From NCBI GenBank assembly GCA_903838675.1, contig CAILZI010000246.1:1-53131 (forward strand): a stretch of 53,131 bases of DNA, given 5' to 3'. Of this stretch, positions 33,698 to 40,491 are shown one piece after another. Each line of letters opens with the position of its first letter. Position 1 is the stretch's first letter. The position numbers and the translations under genes are program-made. This DNA is from an uncultured Verrucomicrobiota bacterium (GTDB lineage Bacteria > Verrucomicrobiota > Verrucomicrobiia > Verrucomicrobiales > Verrucomicrobiaceae). Under the pieces are notes generated by a model. That model made no database searches, was not told the DNA's origin, and saw only the letters and a list, made by a program, of their open reading frames with translations.

Positions 33698-34633
33698 ATG
33701 ACTGCCCTGCTTCTCGATCCCATTTATCAGCAGCACGACCCGGGTCCGGGTCATCCCGAAAGCATCAAACGCCATGTGGCGATAACGCAGGCGCTGACGC
33801 ATTCCGGCCTCGTCGCCAAAACTCAGGCCATCGCTCCGCGTGCTGCGACGCTGGATGAACTCGCCCTCTGCCATGATCGCGGTTACATCGCCACGGCCAA
33901 AAAAGATGTCGAATCCGGCCTCGACGACCTCAGCACTGGCGACACCGCCATCTGCGCGAAATCCTACGACGTGGCAGTTCAGGCCGTTGGCGGCGTCTTG
34001 AACGCCGTCGATGCCGTCTTCGCTGGAAAGGTCAAAAATGCCTTCTGCGCTGTGCGACCGCCGGGACATCACGCACGCCCTGCCCAAGGCATGGGCTTCT
34101 GCCTGTTTAACAACATCGCGATCGCCGCACGCCATGCGCAGCAAAAGCACGGCGTGCAAAAAGTCGCCATCGTCGATTGGGACGTGCATCACGGCAACGG
34201 CACGCAGGACATCTTTTATGAGGACGGCAGCGTGCTGTTTTGCAGCACTCACCAGAGCCCGCTCTACCCCTTCACTGGCCACGCCAATGAAACCGGCAGC
34301 GGCAAGGGCCAAGGCTGCACCCTGAATCTCCCCTTCCCCGCCCGCACCGGCATGAGCACCATCGGCGCCGCCTTCACCGACCGTCTGCTGCCCGCCATCG
34401 ACGCCTTCAAACCGGACCTGATTCTGATCTCCGCCGGCTTCGACTCCCGCATCGACGATCCCCTTGGCCAGTTCCGCCTCACCGATGACGATTTCGTCGC
34501 TCTGACCAAACTCCTGCTCGAATCCGCGCAAACACACTGTCAGGGCCGCCTCGTCTCCATCCTCGAAGGCGGCTACAACATCCAGGGCCTCGCCAGTGCC
34601 GTGACGCATCACGTGCAGACGCTGGCGGGATAA
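33698..34633 (+). CDS. Histone-deacetylase-family zinc amidohydrolase
   Basis: 311 residues of the HDAC/acetoin-utilisation/acetylpolyamine amidohydrolase superfamily, closest by length and motif to class II-like bacterial members. Active-site elements in order: RPPGHHARPAQGMGFCLFNN, DWDVHHGNGTQDIF with the zinc-binding Asp and His, SAGFDSRIDDPLG with the second zinc Asp, and the EGGYN segment near the end. It removes acetyl or other acyl groups from lysine or polyamines; which one is unknown. The 92-base hairpin lies immediately before the ATG and could mask its ribosome site. Confidence 0.9.
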   Translation: MTALLLDPIYQQHDPGPGHPESIKRHVAITQALTHSGLVAKTQAIAPRAATLDELALCHDRGYIATAKKDVESGLDDLSTGDTAICAKSYDVAVQAVGGVLNAVDAVFAGKVKNAFCAVRPPGHHARPAQGMGFCLFNNIAIAARHAQQKHGVQKVAIVDWDVHHGNGTQDIFYEDGSVLFCSTHQSPLYPFTGHANETGSGKGQGCTLNLPFPARTGMSTIGAAFTDRLLPAIDAFKPDLILISAGFDSRIDDPLGQFRLTDDDFVALTKLLLESAQTHCQGRLVSILEGGYNIQGLASAVTHHVQTLAG

Positions 34634-34734
34634 ACAAACCCAAGATTCGGCGGCGTTGACAGTTTATTTACACACACCGCCCTTGTCAGAGCACTGCTTT
34701 TCTGGTGCCATGTAGCAGCATTCCAAAAATCACC

Positions 34735-35739
34735 ATGTCCAACTCTCCGCTTCCGCAAGACGACGTCGCCGCCATTGATGAGCTTCGCAAAGTTTACCTC
34801 CAGCTCAGCGACGAACTGAAGAAGATCATCGTCGGCCAGCAGAAGGTCGTCGAGCAGCTCGCGATCTGCCTCTTCGCCCGTGGTCATGCGCTTCTCATGG
34901 GCGTGCCCGGCCTGGCCAAGACACTGTTGATCTCACGCCTCGCCGAAACGATGTCGCTCAGTTTCAGCCGCATTCAGTTCACACCCGATCTGATGCCCAT
35001 GGACATCACCGGCACCGACATCTTGCAGGAGCTGCCCGGCGGCAAACGTGCCTTCGAATTCGCCAAAGGCCCGGTGTTCGCGAACATCGTCCTCGCCGAT
35101 GAAATCAACCGCGCGCCCGCCAAGACCCAGGCCGCCATGCTTGAGGCCATGCAGGAGCACAAAGTCACCGTCGCCGGACGCACCTACACGCTTGATTCAC
35201 CATTCTTCGTTCTCGCCACGCAGAATCCCATCGAGCAGGAAGGCACCTACCCGTTGCCCGAAGCCCAGCTCGACCGCTTCATGTTCATGATCGGCGTCGA
35301 TTACCCGAGCCGCGATGAAGAAATCGCCATCGCCCGCACCACCACCGGCACGAGCCTTCCAACACTCGAACACATCCTCCACGGCCCCAAGGTCATCGCC
35401 TTCCAGGAACTCGTCCGCCGCGTGCCCGTGCCGGATCACATCTATGAGTTTGCTGTCGATCTCGTCCGCAAGACGCGCCCCGCCAGCAGTGAAGCCCCCG
35501 CGTGGTTGAAACCCCTTGTCAGCTGGGGCGCCGGTCCGCGTGCCGTGCAGTATTTGATCCTCGGTGCCAAAGCACGCGCTGCTCTGTACGGCAGCTACAT
35601 GGTGCGCATGGAGGACATCATGGAAGTTGCCGAGCCGGTGCTGAGGCATCGTGTTATGACCACGTTCACGGCGGAGAGCGATGGCATTAGCAGCCGCGAT
35701 GTGGCGAAGAGGTTGGTCGAGGAACTTGCGAAATCCTAA
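34735..35739 (+). CDS. MoxR-type AAA+ ATPase
   Basis: 334 residues. Walker A reads GVPGLAKT, followed by RIQFTPDLMPMDITGTD, Walker B as IVLADEINRAPAKTQAAMLEAMQE, sensor 1 as LATQNPIEQEGTYPLPEAQLDRF, and the C-terminal lid with WGAGPRAVQYLI. MoxR ATPases act as chaperones for VWA-domain proteins, and here the DUF58 and VWA genes follow, so the pairing is typical. The ATG at 34735 is preferred to a longer frame from 34705. It is the first gene of the long plus-strand operon; the four-helix-bundle cassette separates it from DUF58. Confidence 0.93.
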   Translation: MSNSPLPQDDVAAIDELRKVYLQLSDELKKIIVGQQKVVEQLAICLFARGHALLMGVPGLAKTLLISRLAETMSLSFSRIQFTPDLMPMDITGTDILQELPGGKRAFEFAKGPVFANIVLADEINRAPAKTQAAMLEAMQEHKVTVAGRTYTLDSPFFVLATQNPIEQEGTYPLPEAQLDRFMFMIGVDYPSRDEEIAIARTTTGTSLPTLEHILHGPKVIAFQELVRRVPVPDHIYEFAVDLVRKTRPASSEAPAWLKPLVSWGAGPRAVQYLILGAKARAALYGSYMVRMEDIMEVAEPVLRHRVMTTFTAESDGISSRDVAKRLVEELAKS

Positions 35740-35756
35740 GCGCATTCGAATTCGGT

Positions 35757-36238
35757 TCGTCCTCGTCCTCCTACTCGAACTCGTCCTCGATCAAACCGCT
35801 TCGTTATGCCAGCCACTCTCTTCGATCACGAAAAGCTCGATGTTTACCAACTCGAACTCGAGTTCATCTCGTGGCTGACAGAGCTTTTCGACGAACTGCG
35901 CGAAAAGAAGACCTCACGTCTCACCGAAGCGCTTGATCAACTCGACCGCGCCAGTCTCTCGCAACTCCTCAATACGGCGGAGGGAAACGGAAAACGTATT
36001 AGCCAGCTCCGCTCTCGATTCTTCGACGACGCCCGAGGTTCAACAACAGAATGCGCGGCCTGCCTCGATGCCCTCGTGGCAAAAAGAGCCTGTTTGCCAA
36101 AACGCATCGAGCAGGGAAAAGCCATGCTGGTGCGCATCGTAAGCATGCTGACGAAACTGATGGATCGGTTTGATGACACACCCGGCGTGACGAGAGCACA
36201 GGTTTCGAGGACGAGTTCGAGTAGGAGGACGAGAACGA
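35757..36238 (+). mobile_element. Four-helix-bundle cassette bounded by 34-base terminal inverted repeats
   Basis: The left end 35757-35790 and right end 36205-36238 are inverted copies with one mismatch in 34, including 29 consecutive identical bases, about 480 bases end to end. The repeats are made of CGTCCTC and CGAACTC units. Between them lies one gene for a four-helix-bundle protein. The cassette sits between moxR and the DUF58 gene, which are normally adjacent. No transposase and no target duplication is obvious. The layout resembles the intervening sequences found in some 23S rRNA genes, which carry the same protein family and have terminal repeats that pair. Confidence 0.7.
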
Positions 36239-36267
36239 TCCAAGGAGGAAACAGCCATGCCATCTGA
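35806..36267 (+). CDS. Four-helix-bundle protein (23S rRNA intervening-sequence type)
   Basis: 153 residues. The family opening HEKLDVYQLELEFISWL, the middle DRASLSQLLNTAEGNGK and the GSTTECAACLDAL segment match the small four-helix-bundle proteins encoded in 23S rRNA intervening sequences and also found as accessory proteins in diversity-generating retroelements; they bind nucleic acid. The last 20 residues (VSRTSSSRRTRT onward) are encoded by the right inverted repeat and are Arg/Ser-rich. The stop lies 11 bases inside the DUF58 gene. No reverse transcriptase or variable repeat is present in the window. Confidence 0.82.
   Translation: MPATLFDHEKLDVYQLELEFISWLTELFDELREKKTSRLTEALDQLDRASLSQLLNTAEGNGKRISQLRSRFFDDARGSTTECAACLDALVAKRACLPKRIEQGKAMLVRIVSMLTKLMDRFDDTPGVTRAQVSRTSSSRRTRTIQGGNSHAI
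36242..36248 (+). promoter_or_regulatory. Strong ribosome-binding site of the DUF58 gene
   Basis: AAGGAGG, eight bases before the ATG at 36257 and only three bases beyond the right inverted repeat of the cassette. The cassette therefore ends just short of the DUF58 translation signal. Confidence 0.8.
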
Positions 36268-37159
36268 CACTCGCTCCTTCCTCGACCCAGCAGTCCTCTC
36301 GCGCCTCATGGCGCTCCCGCTGAACGCCCGCCATGCCATGCTCGGCGGCGTCTCCGGCAAACACCGCAGCCCCGTACGCGGCTCTTCCCTCGAGTTCGCC
36401 CAATACCGCAAGTACGTCCCAGGCGATGACACCCGCCGCCTCGACTGGCGCACCTGGGGCCGCAGCGACCGCTTCTACATCAAGGAATTCGAAGCCGACA
36501 CCAACCTCCGTCTCTGCCTGCTCATGGACACCAGCGGCAGCATGAACTACGGCCCCGCCGGCAGCACCCGCTTCGACTACGCCCGCAAACTCGCCGGCAC
36601 GCTCGGCTACGTCGCAGCACAGCAGGGCGATGCCGTGGGCCTGTGGAGTCTCGCGGAGAAGCCCATAGAAATCCCCGCCAAACGCGGGGCCTCGCATCTC
36701 GGCCTCGTGCTCGATCAAATGTCCGGCATCCAGCCCGTCGGCGGCACCACGCTGCTCACCGCACTGCACGACGCCGCCGAAAAAATCCGCCAGCGCGCCC
36801 TCGTCATCATTTTCTCCGATCTCTTCGTCCCTCCGGCCGAATTGAAGTCCGCCATTCAGCACCTGCGCTTCCGCAAGCACGACGTCGCCGTCTTCCACCT
36901 GCTCGACCAGCAGGAACTTGATTTCGACTTCGACCGCCCCGCGCGCTTCATCGACATGGAAGGCGGCGAAGCCATCCTCGCCGACCCCAGCCTCATCGCC
37001 CGCAACTATCGCGAAGCCGTGCGCCAGTACATGCACGAGATCGACGAACTCGTCCGCACCACCGCCATCGACTACCACCGCGTCAAGCTGCACGAGAAGT
37101 ACGACGACGTTCTCGCGAAGTTTCTGCTGGCACGCATTCAGAAGAAAGGGGGGCGATGA
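36257..37159 (+). CDS. DUF58 protein (MoxR-associated, VWA-like)
   Basis: 300 residues. The DUF58 core GSSLEFAQYRKYVPGDDTRRLDWR near residue 40 is followed by a VWA-like domain with the metal site DTSGSM near residue 90 and IIFSDLF later. Such proteins are the usual partners of MoxR ATPases. Cytoplasmic by sequence. AAGGAGG precedes the ATG, and the stop overlaps the next ATG (ATGA at 37156). Confidence 0.9.
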   Translation: MPSDTRSFLDPAVLSRLMALPLNARHAMLGGVSGKHRSPVRGSSLEFAQYRKYVPGDDTRRLDWRTWGRSDRFYIKEFEADTNLRLCLLMDTSGSMNYGPAGSTRFDYARKLAGTLGYVAAQQGDAVGLWSLAEKPIEIPAKRGASHLGLVLDQMSGIQPVGGTTLLTALHDAAEKIRQRALVIIFSDLFVPPAELKSAIQHLRFRKHDVAVFHLLDQQELDFDFDRPARFIDMEGGEAILADPSLIARNYREAVRQYMHEIDELVRTTAIDYHRVKLHEKYDDVLAKFLLARIQKKGGR

Positions 37160-38106
37160 TGGCCCAAAAGAAATCCAAATCTGCGCTCTATTCTACCGAG
37201 ATGCTGCTGGCGCTCGCTTTGTTTGCCTTTGGTGGATGGCAACTTTACATCGCTTGGGAAAACCCTCGTCATGTGGGTTATATTCCAAGTGGATCGCTTC
37301 TAATGACCGGCAGCACGACCTGCGCATGGTTGATCTGGATCAGGCGAGGATCACAGCGCTCCACACTGCTTCCGATCATGCTTGTTTTGAGCTCATCCAT
37401 TCTAGTCGAGCACATTCTCAAATGGCAGGCGCAGGAGGAGAGTGCTGCGTGGACAGCTGCGAATTGCATCGTGGTTACTTTGATGCTGGCGGCCATGATA
37501 GCGGAGAAGATCACGCATCGTAAATTACTTGCCCTGGAGGCAGCTTGTGAGGCAAAGTTCTTTGAACAGGAGGACAGGCTATTAATTGCTCGCGAAGTTC
37601 CTACTGGCACGCATTCGGTAGAACGGCGGCCGATGATGTCTGAACAACACCTGCTGCCATTGACGAAACGCCAAGTTCACTACAGCTTCATGCGGCCCGG
37701 AGAATTTGGCATGTCCATTCTTCTTATCGGCATGACTGCGTTTCGATTTCAGTCTGCCTACTCTTTGCATTTGAACGAGCTGCAGCGGGTTTCCTGGCTC
37801 GGAGGAGCAGTTTTGACGTTGCTTTGTATGATCTGGTACGTCTGGCTTCGCCGCAGGCGCAGGCATGTGTGCGATGATTCTGGCGAGCTGATGATCGCCT
37901 TGTTTACCCCGATTACGTTAACGACAATTTGTGATCAATTTGCCGACAACAATTTGCGTCGCGGCTGGTTGCTTGATCTCGGTTATTTTATGTTGCTGGC
38001 TTATAATGGCTTTCGCGTCTGGAAAGCACCTCAAACGGCCCGTGAACTCGCAGCCAAGTACGACGCCTGCGAGACCAAGGATTTCACCGATCAAGGCGGA
38101 CTATGA
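37156..38106 (+). CDS. Multi-pass membrane protein of unknown function, compositionally distinct
   Basis: 316 residues with about seven to eight hydrophobic segments, a charged central loop (LALEACEAKFFEQEDRLL) and an Arg cluster RLRRRRRHV-like near residue 235. No family is recognised. The codon choice is much richer in A and T (many ATT, TTG, TTT) than its neighbours, which suggests recent arrival. It stands where a BatA-type membrane gene would be expected next to DUF58, and its stop overlaps the ATG of the short duplicated BatA start at 38103. Confidence 0.6.
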   Translation: MMAQKKSKSALYSTEMLLALALFAFGGWQLYIAWENPRHVGYIPSGSLLMTGSTTCAWLIWIRRGSQRSTLLPIMLVLSSSILVEHILKWQAQEESAAWTAANCIVVTLMLAAMIAEKITHRKLLALEAACEAKFFEQEDRLLIAREVPTGTHSVERRPMMSEQHLLPLTKRQVHYSFMRPGEFGMSILLIGMTAFRFQSAYSLHLNELQRVSWLGGAVLTLLCMIWYVWLRRRRRHVCDDSGELMIALFTPITLTTICDQFADNNLRRGWLLDLGYFMLLAYNGFRVWKAPQTARELAAKYDACETKDFTDQGGL

Positions 38107-38234
38107 CCTTCCTCGCCCCAGCGCTCCAAGCTTTTTCGCTCCGGCCTCATGCCGCGACGGAATCAATGAGCACCTTGCGTCCCAAGACGCACTTGGCGGG
38201 CATCACTCATAAAACAGGGAGACAGCTATGTTGA
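38103..38234 (+). pseudogene. Broken duplicate of the BatA-like gene start (43-codon remnant)
   Basis: The first 25 bases (38103-38127) are identical to the first 25 bases of the BatA-like gene at 38497-38521 and encode MTFLAPAL. After that the frame reads unrelated residues (QAFSLRPHAATESM) and stops at 38234. It begins by ATGA overlap with the preceding membrane gene, so this was probably the original junction with BatA. It could be translated as a 43-residue peptide, but I see no sign that it is functional. Confidence 0.6.
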
Positions 38235-38500
38235 AACACATCTTAAAGCCCAGAAAACGGCATCTGCGATTTCCTTTCCTCGTTCTTCTCTCCGTCCTGC
38301 CGATGATTGGCATCTGCATCTACGGAAGCATCCCACGCGAGCCAACGGAGCACTTTTACAATGTAGCACTTTTTGCTCTTCTCGCCTTCACCTCTGTCAT
38401 AATAGGCATAGTCACTCTGGCCACGTGGGGAAATGACGTGGCGGCACGAATCGAAGAACTCGAAGAAGAAATCGCGAAGCTGAAACGCCCAGAAGCATGA
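38228..38500 (+). CDS. Small two-helix membrane protein with coiled-coil end
   Basis: 90 residues: a basic start (MLKHILKPRKRHLRF), two membrane helices at about 16-33 and 46-66, and a C-terminal coiled coil (ARIEELEEEIAKLKRPE). GGGAGA lies before the ATG. Its stop overlaps the start of the BatA-like gene. With the upstream remnant it forms an insertion of about 394 bases bracketed by the 25-base direct repeat. Function unknown. Confidence 0.6.
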   Translation: MLKHILKPRKRHLRFPFLVLLSVLPMIGICIYGSIPREPTEHFYNVALFALLAFTSVIIGIVTLATWGNDVAARIEELEEEIAKLKRPEA

Positions 38501-40491
38501 CCTTCCTCGCCCCAGCGCTCCTTTTCGCCCTGCCGCTCGCGCTGCTGCCGGTGGTCATTCATTTGATCCATCTGTACCGTCGCCGCCAGGTAAAGTGGGC
38601 CGCCATGATGTTCCTGCAGATGGCCCAGCGTATGAACAAGGGTCTGTCCCGCCTGCGGCAGATCCTCATCCTGGCGTTCCGCGTTTTGGCAGTAGCAGCC
38701 ATCCTCTTCGTCATCACCCGCCCCATGGCAGGCGGCCTCCTCGGGCTCACCGGCGGAGTGCCGGATACGGTGATCGTGCTGCTGGACCGCTCTGCAAGCA
38801 TGGAGCAGCAGAACCTTGCCACTGGCACGAGCAAGCGTGCGGCGGGCATTGCCAAACTCGCACAGGCTTTGCGTGACACCGTGGGCGTACGCTCAAAGCT
38901 GGTGCTGATCGAAAACGCACACTTGCAGCCGCAGTTGCTCGACAAACCGGAGTCGCTGATCGATCTGCCGCTTACCGGCCCCACGGACACCACCGCGGAT
39001 ATTCCAGCGCTGCTACAAGGCGCGCTGGATTACATCACCAAAAATCAAACCGGCCGCACCGATGTCTGGGTGCTGAGCGATCTGCGTCAGTCCGACTGGG
39101 ATGCCGCCAGCGGACGCTGGCAGGCCCTGCGCAGCGCCTTCACCACGCTGAAGGGTCTGCGCCTGCACCTGCTGAGCTATGCACAGCCTGCGTCACAAAA
39201 CCTCGCCGTCTCGGTGCAGCGTGTCGTGCGCAACGAAACCGCTGCCAAAGCCGAGCTGCTGCTCGATCTTCGCGTGACACGAGACGCTTCCTCACGCGAA
39301 CCTCTGGAACTGCCGCTGCGCTTTGTGATCAATGACGTGAGCACCACGATCAAGGTCGAGATGAAGGACTCGCAGCTCATTCTTCAAGGCCACGCCATTC
39401 CCATCGACAAAACCACCAAGCGCGGGTCGGGTCGGGTCGAACTGCCCGCCGATGCCTCGCCATCCGACAACGTGTACCATTTCGTCTTTGATGAGCCTGC
39501 GGTGCTGCAGTCCGTGATCGTCAGCGATGACGAAGCGGAGGCCGGACCGCTGCAGGCCGCGCTGGAAGCCGCGGCCGATCCCACGCGCAAATATGCCGCC
39601 ACTGTACTGCCGCCCTCGCGTGCAGCAGAGATCCCATGGGACGACGTCGCTCTCATCGTCTGGCATGCACCATTGCCGAAGGCGGATGATCTGATCGGCA
39701 AGCAGCTCACGAATCATCTCAGCTCAGGTCGCAGCATTTTGTTCCTGCCGACGGACTCCGCAAACGCGGAAGCCTTCGGCGGCCTGCACTGGGGCTCGTG
39801 GACCAGCGAAGGTAAACCGGCCAGCCTTGAGTGGTGGCGCAATGACACAGGCCTGCTCGCCAACACCCGCAGCGGTTCTGCGCTGCCTGTGGGCGACCTC
39901 GAAGTGAGCCGCCGCTGCGACATCCTCGGCGAAGGCACGCCACTGGCCCGTCTCACGGGCAATCTGCCGCTGCTCATACGCGCCGACATTCCCGGTGATG
40001 GCAATGCGTGGTTCCTTGGCACGCTGCCCGGTTCCGGCTCCTCCAGCCTCGCCCGCGATGGCGTGGTGATGTTCGCCATGTTGCATCGTGCATTGAATGA
40101 AGGCGCACGCAGTCTCGGCAAAGCGCAGCAGCGCGAAGCCAGCGCCACCGCCCTAGGCAGTGGTGATCTGAGCGCCTGGAAACGCAACGGCCCGGCAGTC
40201 CTCAGCTCGGAGCAGCCCCTGCGCGCTGGCATCGTCGAAAACGGCGACAGGCTCGTGGCCCTCAATCGACCGCTGCGTGAAGATCATCCCGAAACTCTCG
40301 GTAAAACAGCGCTCGCAGAACTGTTTGCCGGACTCGACTACCACGTCATCGAAGACCAGGTCGAAAACGATGCCAGCCTCGCCAGCGAAGTCTGGCGCAC
40401 CTTCCTGTTCGTGATGGCTCTCGCGCTCCTGGGCGAAGCCCTGCTTTGCATGCCGGCCAAGCGCGCCCCCCAAGTTTCTCCTGCCCGATGA
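38497..40491 (+). CDS. BatA-domain membrane protein with VWA-like region
   Basis: 664 residues. The N-terminal BatA domain is MTFLAPALLFALPLALLPVVI followed by HLYRRRQVKW and a second membrane helix near residue 60-78. A VWA-like segment starts VIVLLDRSASME near residue 90, so the metal motif is DRSAS in place of DxSxS (Asp, Ser, Ser kept). A long extracytoplasmic region follows and a membrane helix lies near the C-terminus (FLFVMALALLGEALLCM). It belongs to the MoxR/DUF58 operon and its stop overlaps the next start by ATGA. Confidence 0.85.
   Translation: MTFLAPALLFALPLALLPVVIHLIHLYRRRQVKWAAMMFLQMAQRMNKGLSRLRQILILAFRVLAVAAILFVITRPMAGGLLGLTGGVPDTVIVLLDRSASMEQQNLATGTSKRAAGIAKLAQALRDTVGVRSKLVLIENAHLQPQLLDKPESLIDLPLTGPTDTTADIPALLQGALDYITKNQTGRTDVWVLSDLRQSDWDAASGRWQALRSAFTTLKGLRLHLLSYAQPASQNLAVSVQRVVRNETAAKAELLLDLRVTRDASSREPLELPLRFVINDVSTTIKVEMKDSQLILQGHAIPIDKTTKRGSGRVELPADASPSDNVYHFVFDEPAVLQSVIVSDDEAEAGPLQAALEAAADPTRKYAATVLPPSRAAEIPWDDVALIVWHAPLPKADDLIGKQLTNHLSSGRSILFLPTDSANAEAFGGLHWGSWTSEGKPASLEWWRNDTGLLANTRSGSALPVGDLEVSRRCDILGEGTPLARLTGNLPLLIRADIPGDGNAWFLGTLPGSGSSSLARDGVVMFAMLHRALNEGARSLGKAQQREASATALGSGDLSAWKRNGPAVLSSEQPLRAGIVENGDRLVALNRPLREDHPETLGKTALAELFAGLDYHVIEDQVENDASLASEVWRTFLFVMALALLGEALLCMPAKRAPQVSPAR

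Noticed and set aside
33623..34612. 329-codon open frame antisense to the deacetylase gene
   Set aside because: The plus strand encodes all HDAC motifs; the antisense frame is open because of GC-rich codon bias. The same holds for 35999-37093, 12402-13460 and 17295-18620.
34656..34661. TTGACA before the MoxR gene as a -35 box
   Set aside because: No -10-like hexamer lies 16-18 bases downstream (the place reads GCCCTT/CCCTTG), so I do not call a promoter there.
35806..36267. Four-helix-bundle gene as the accessory gene of a diversity-generating retroelement
   Set aside because: No reverse transcriptase, template repeat or variable repeat is present on either side within the window.
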